From positions 682,001 through 746,000 of the forward strand of contig JARFIW010001342.1 in NCBI GenBank assembly GCA_036346225.1: a DNA stretch of 64,000 bases, given 5' to 3'. A program made the position numbers and the translations under genes. Shown piece by piece: positions 63,825-64,000 of the stretch (its first letter is position 1; each line of letters begins with the position of its first letter). Below the pieces are notes generated by a model. That model made no database searches and was not told where the DNA came from. It saw only the letters and a program-made list of their open reading frames with translations. This DNA comes from Platerodrilus igneus (taxonomy: Eukaryota; Arthropoda; Insecta; Coleoptera; Lycidae).

Positions 63825-63849
63825 CTATAAAATATGTTAGTTTACCGGT
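63788..63849. repeat. Perfect 22-bp inverted repeat with 18-bp loop
   Basis: Left arm ACCGGTAAACTAACATATTTTA (63788-63809) given here in part: starts ACCGGTAAAC, ends ATATTTTA. The right arm at 63828-63849 is its exact reverse complement. The loop 63810-63827 contains CTAACCTGAGTCC. It could be the end of a foldback element or MITE. Confidence 0.85.
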
Positions 63850-64000
63850 AGCTTGAACGTGTAATTGATCACGACTTATAGATCCCTCGGAGGTTTAAAA
63901 TTCTGAGTCCATTGTCGTTTGAAAAATGTTTGGAAATTATCAGAACGGGTGCGGGTCGAAGTATAAGTTAGATGGATGATTGACCGAGTTTTTTCTACCT

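Overview
The window looks like a transposon-dense stretch of an animal genome, most probably an arthropod. The reasons are BEL/Pao and Ty3/Gypsy elements of the kinds common in arthropods, tRNA-derived SINEs, low GC, and a short run of TTAGG-type (CCTAA) units near 63.77 kb. No bacterial signals are present, and I cannot point to one intact host gene. The host assignment is inference; nothing in the sequence fixes the species.

Layout. 0-3.8 kb: LTR/leader of a Gypsy-like element, a BEL integrase scrap and an old repeat (repeat C, copy 1). 4.6-4.9 kb: a 297-bp tRNA-derived SINE. 5.4-16.4 kb: dead Gypsy sequence (protease, RT, RNase H, a 3' reading frame, LTR, leader, gag), largely present twice in tandem. 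The first unit is interrupted by a clean 1,364-bp solo LTR with a GGGT target duplication; the second unit keeps the empty site. 16.4-21.3 kb: mostly unassigned, with a triplicated tRNA-Lys primer-site motif and two more SINEs. 21.3-22.9 kb: second copy of the first Gypsy leader, plus a gag start. 23.6-31.5 kb: repeat C, copy 2, split by a 6,623-bp BEL/Pao retrotransposon with 405-bp LTRs that differ at one base and a perfect AAATG target duplication. Its coding region is nevertheless broken at four places.

33.9-34.7 kb: a second, decayed BEL integrase. About 35.2-58.6 kb: a tandem array of roughly 7-kb units (3 plus a remnant). The units are built from two kinds of non-LTR reverse transcriptase fragments on opposite strands, a 120-bp minisatellite, and short conserved reading frames I cannot name. 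One unit carries a SINE inserted after the array formed. 58.8-59.35 kb: a 240-bp tandem duplication.

60.07-62.25 kb (minus strand): an unrecognised single-exon gene of about 720 codons, broken by frameshifts and stops. It still has a TATA-like box upstream and two AATAAA signals at its end. It is the best candidate here for something undescribed. The last kilobase holds a perfect 22-bp inverted repeat and rearranged repeat modules.

The genes do not form a host pathway; they record nested rounds of insertion. BEL and the SINEs are young relative to their targets, the solo LTR postdates the Gypsy tandem duplication, and the SINE at 38.2 kb postdates the sequence of the array unit it sits in.
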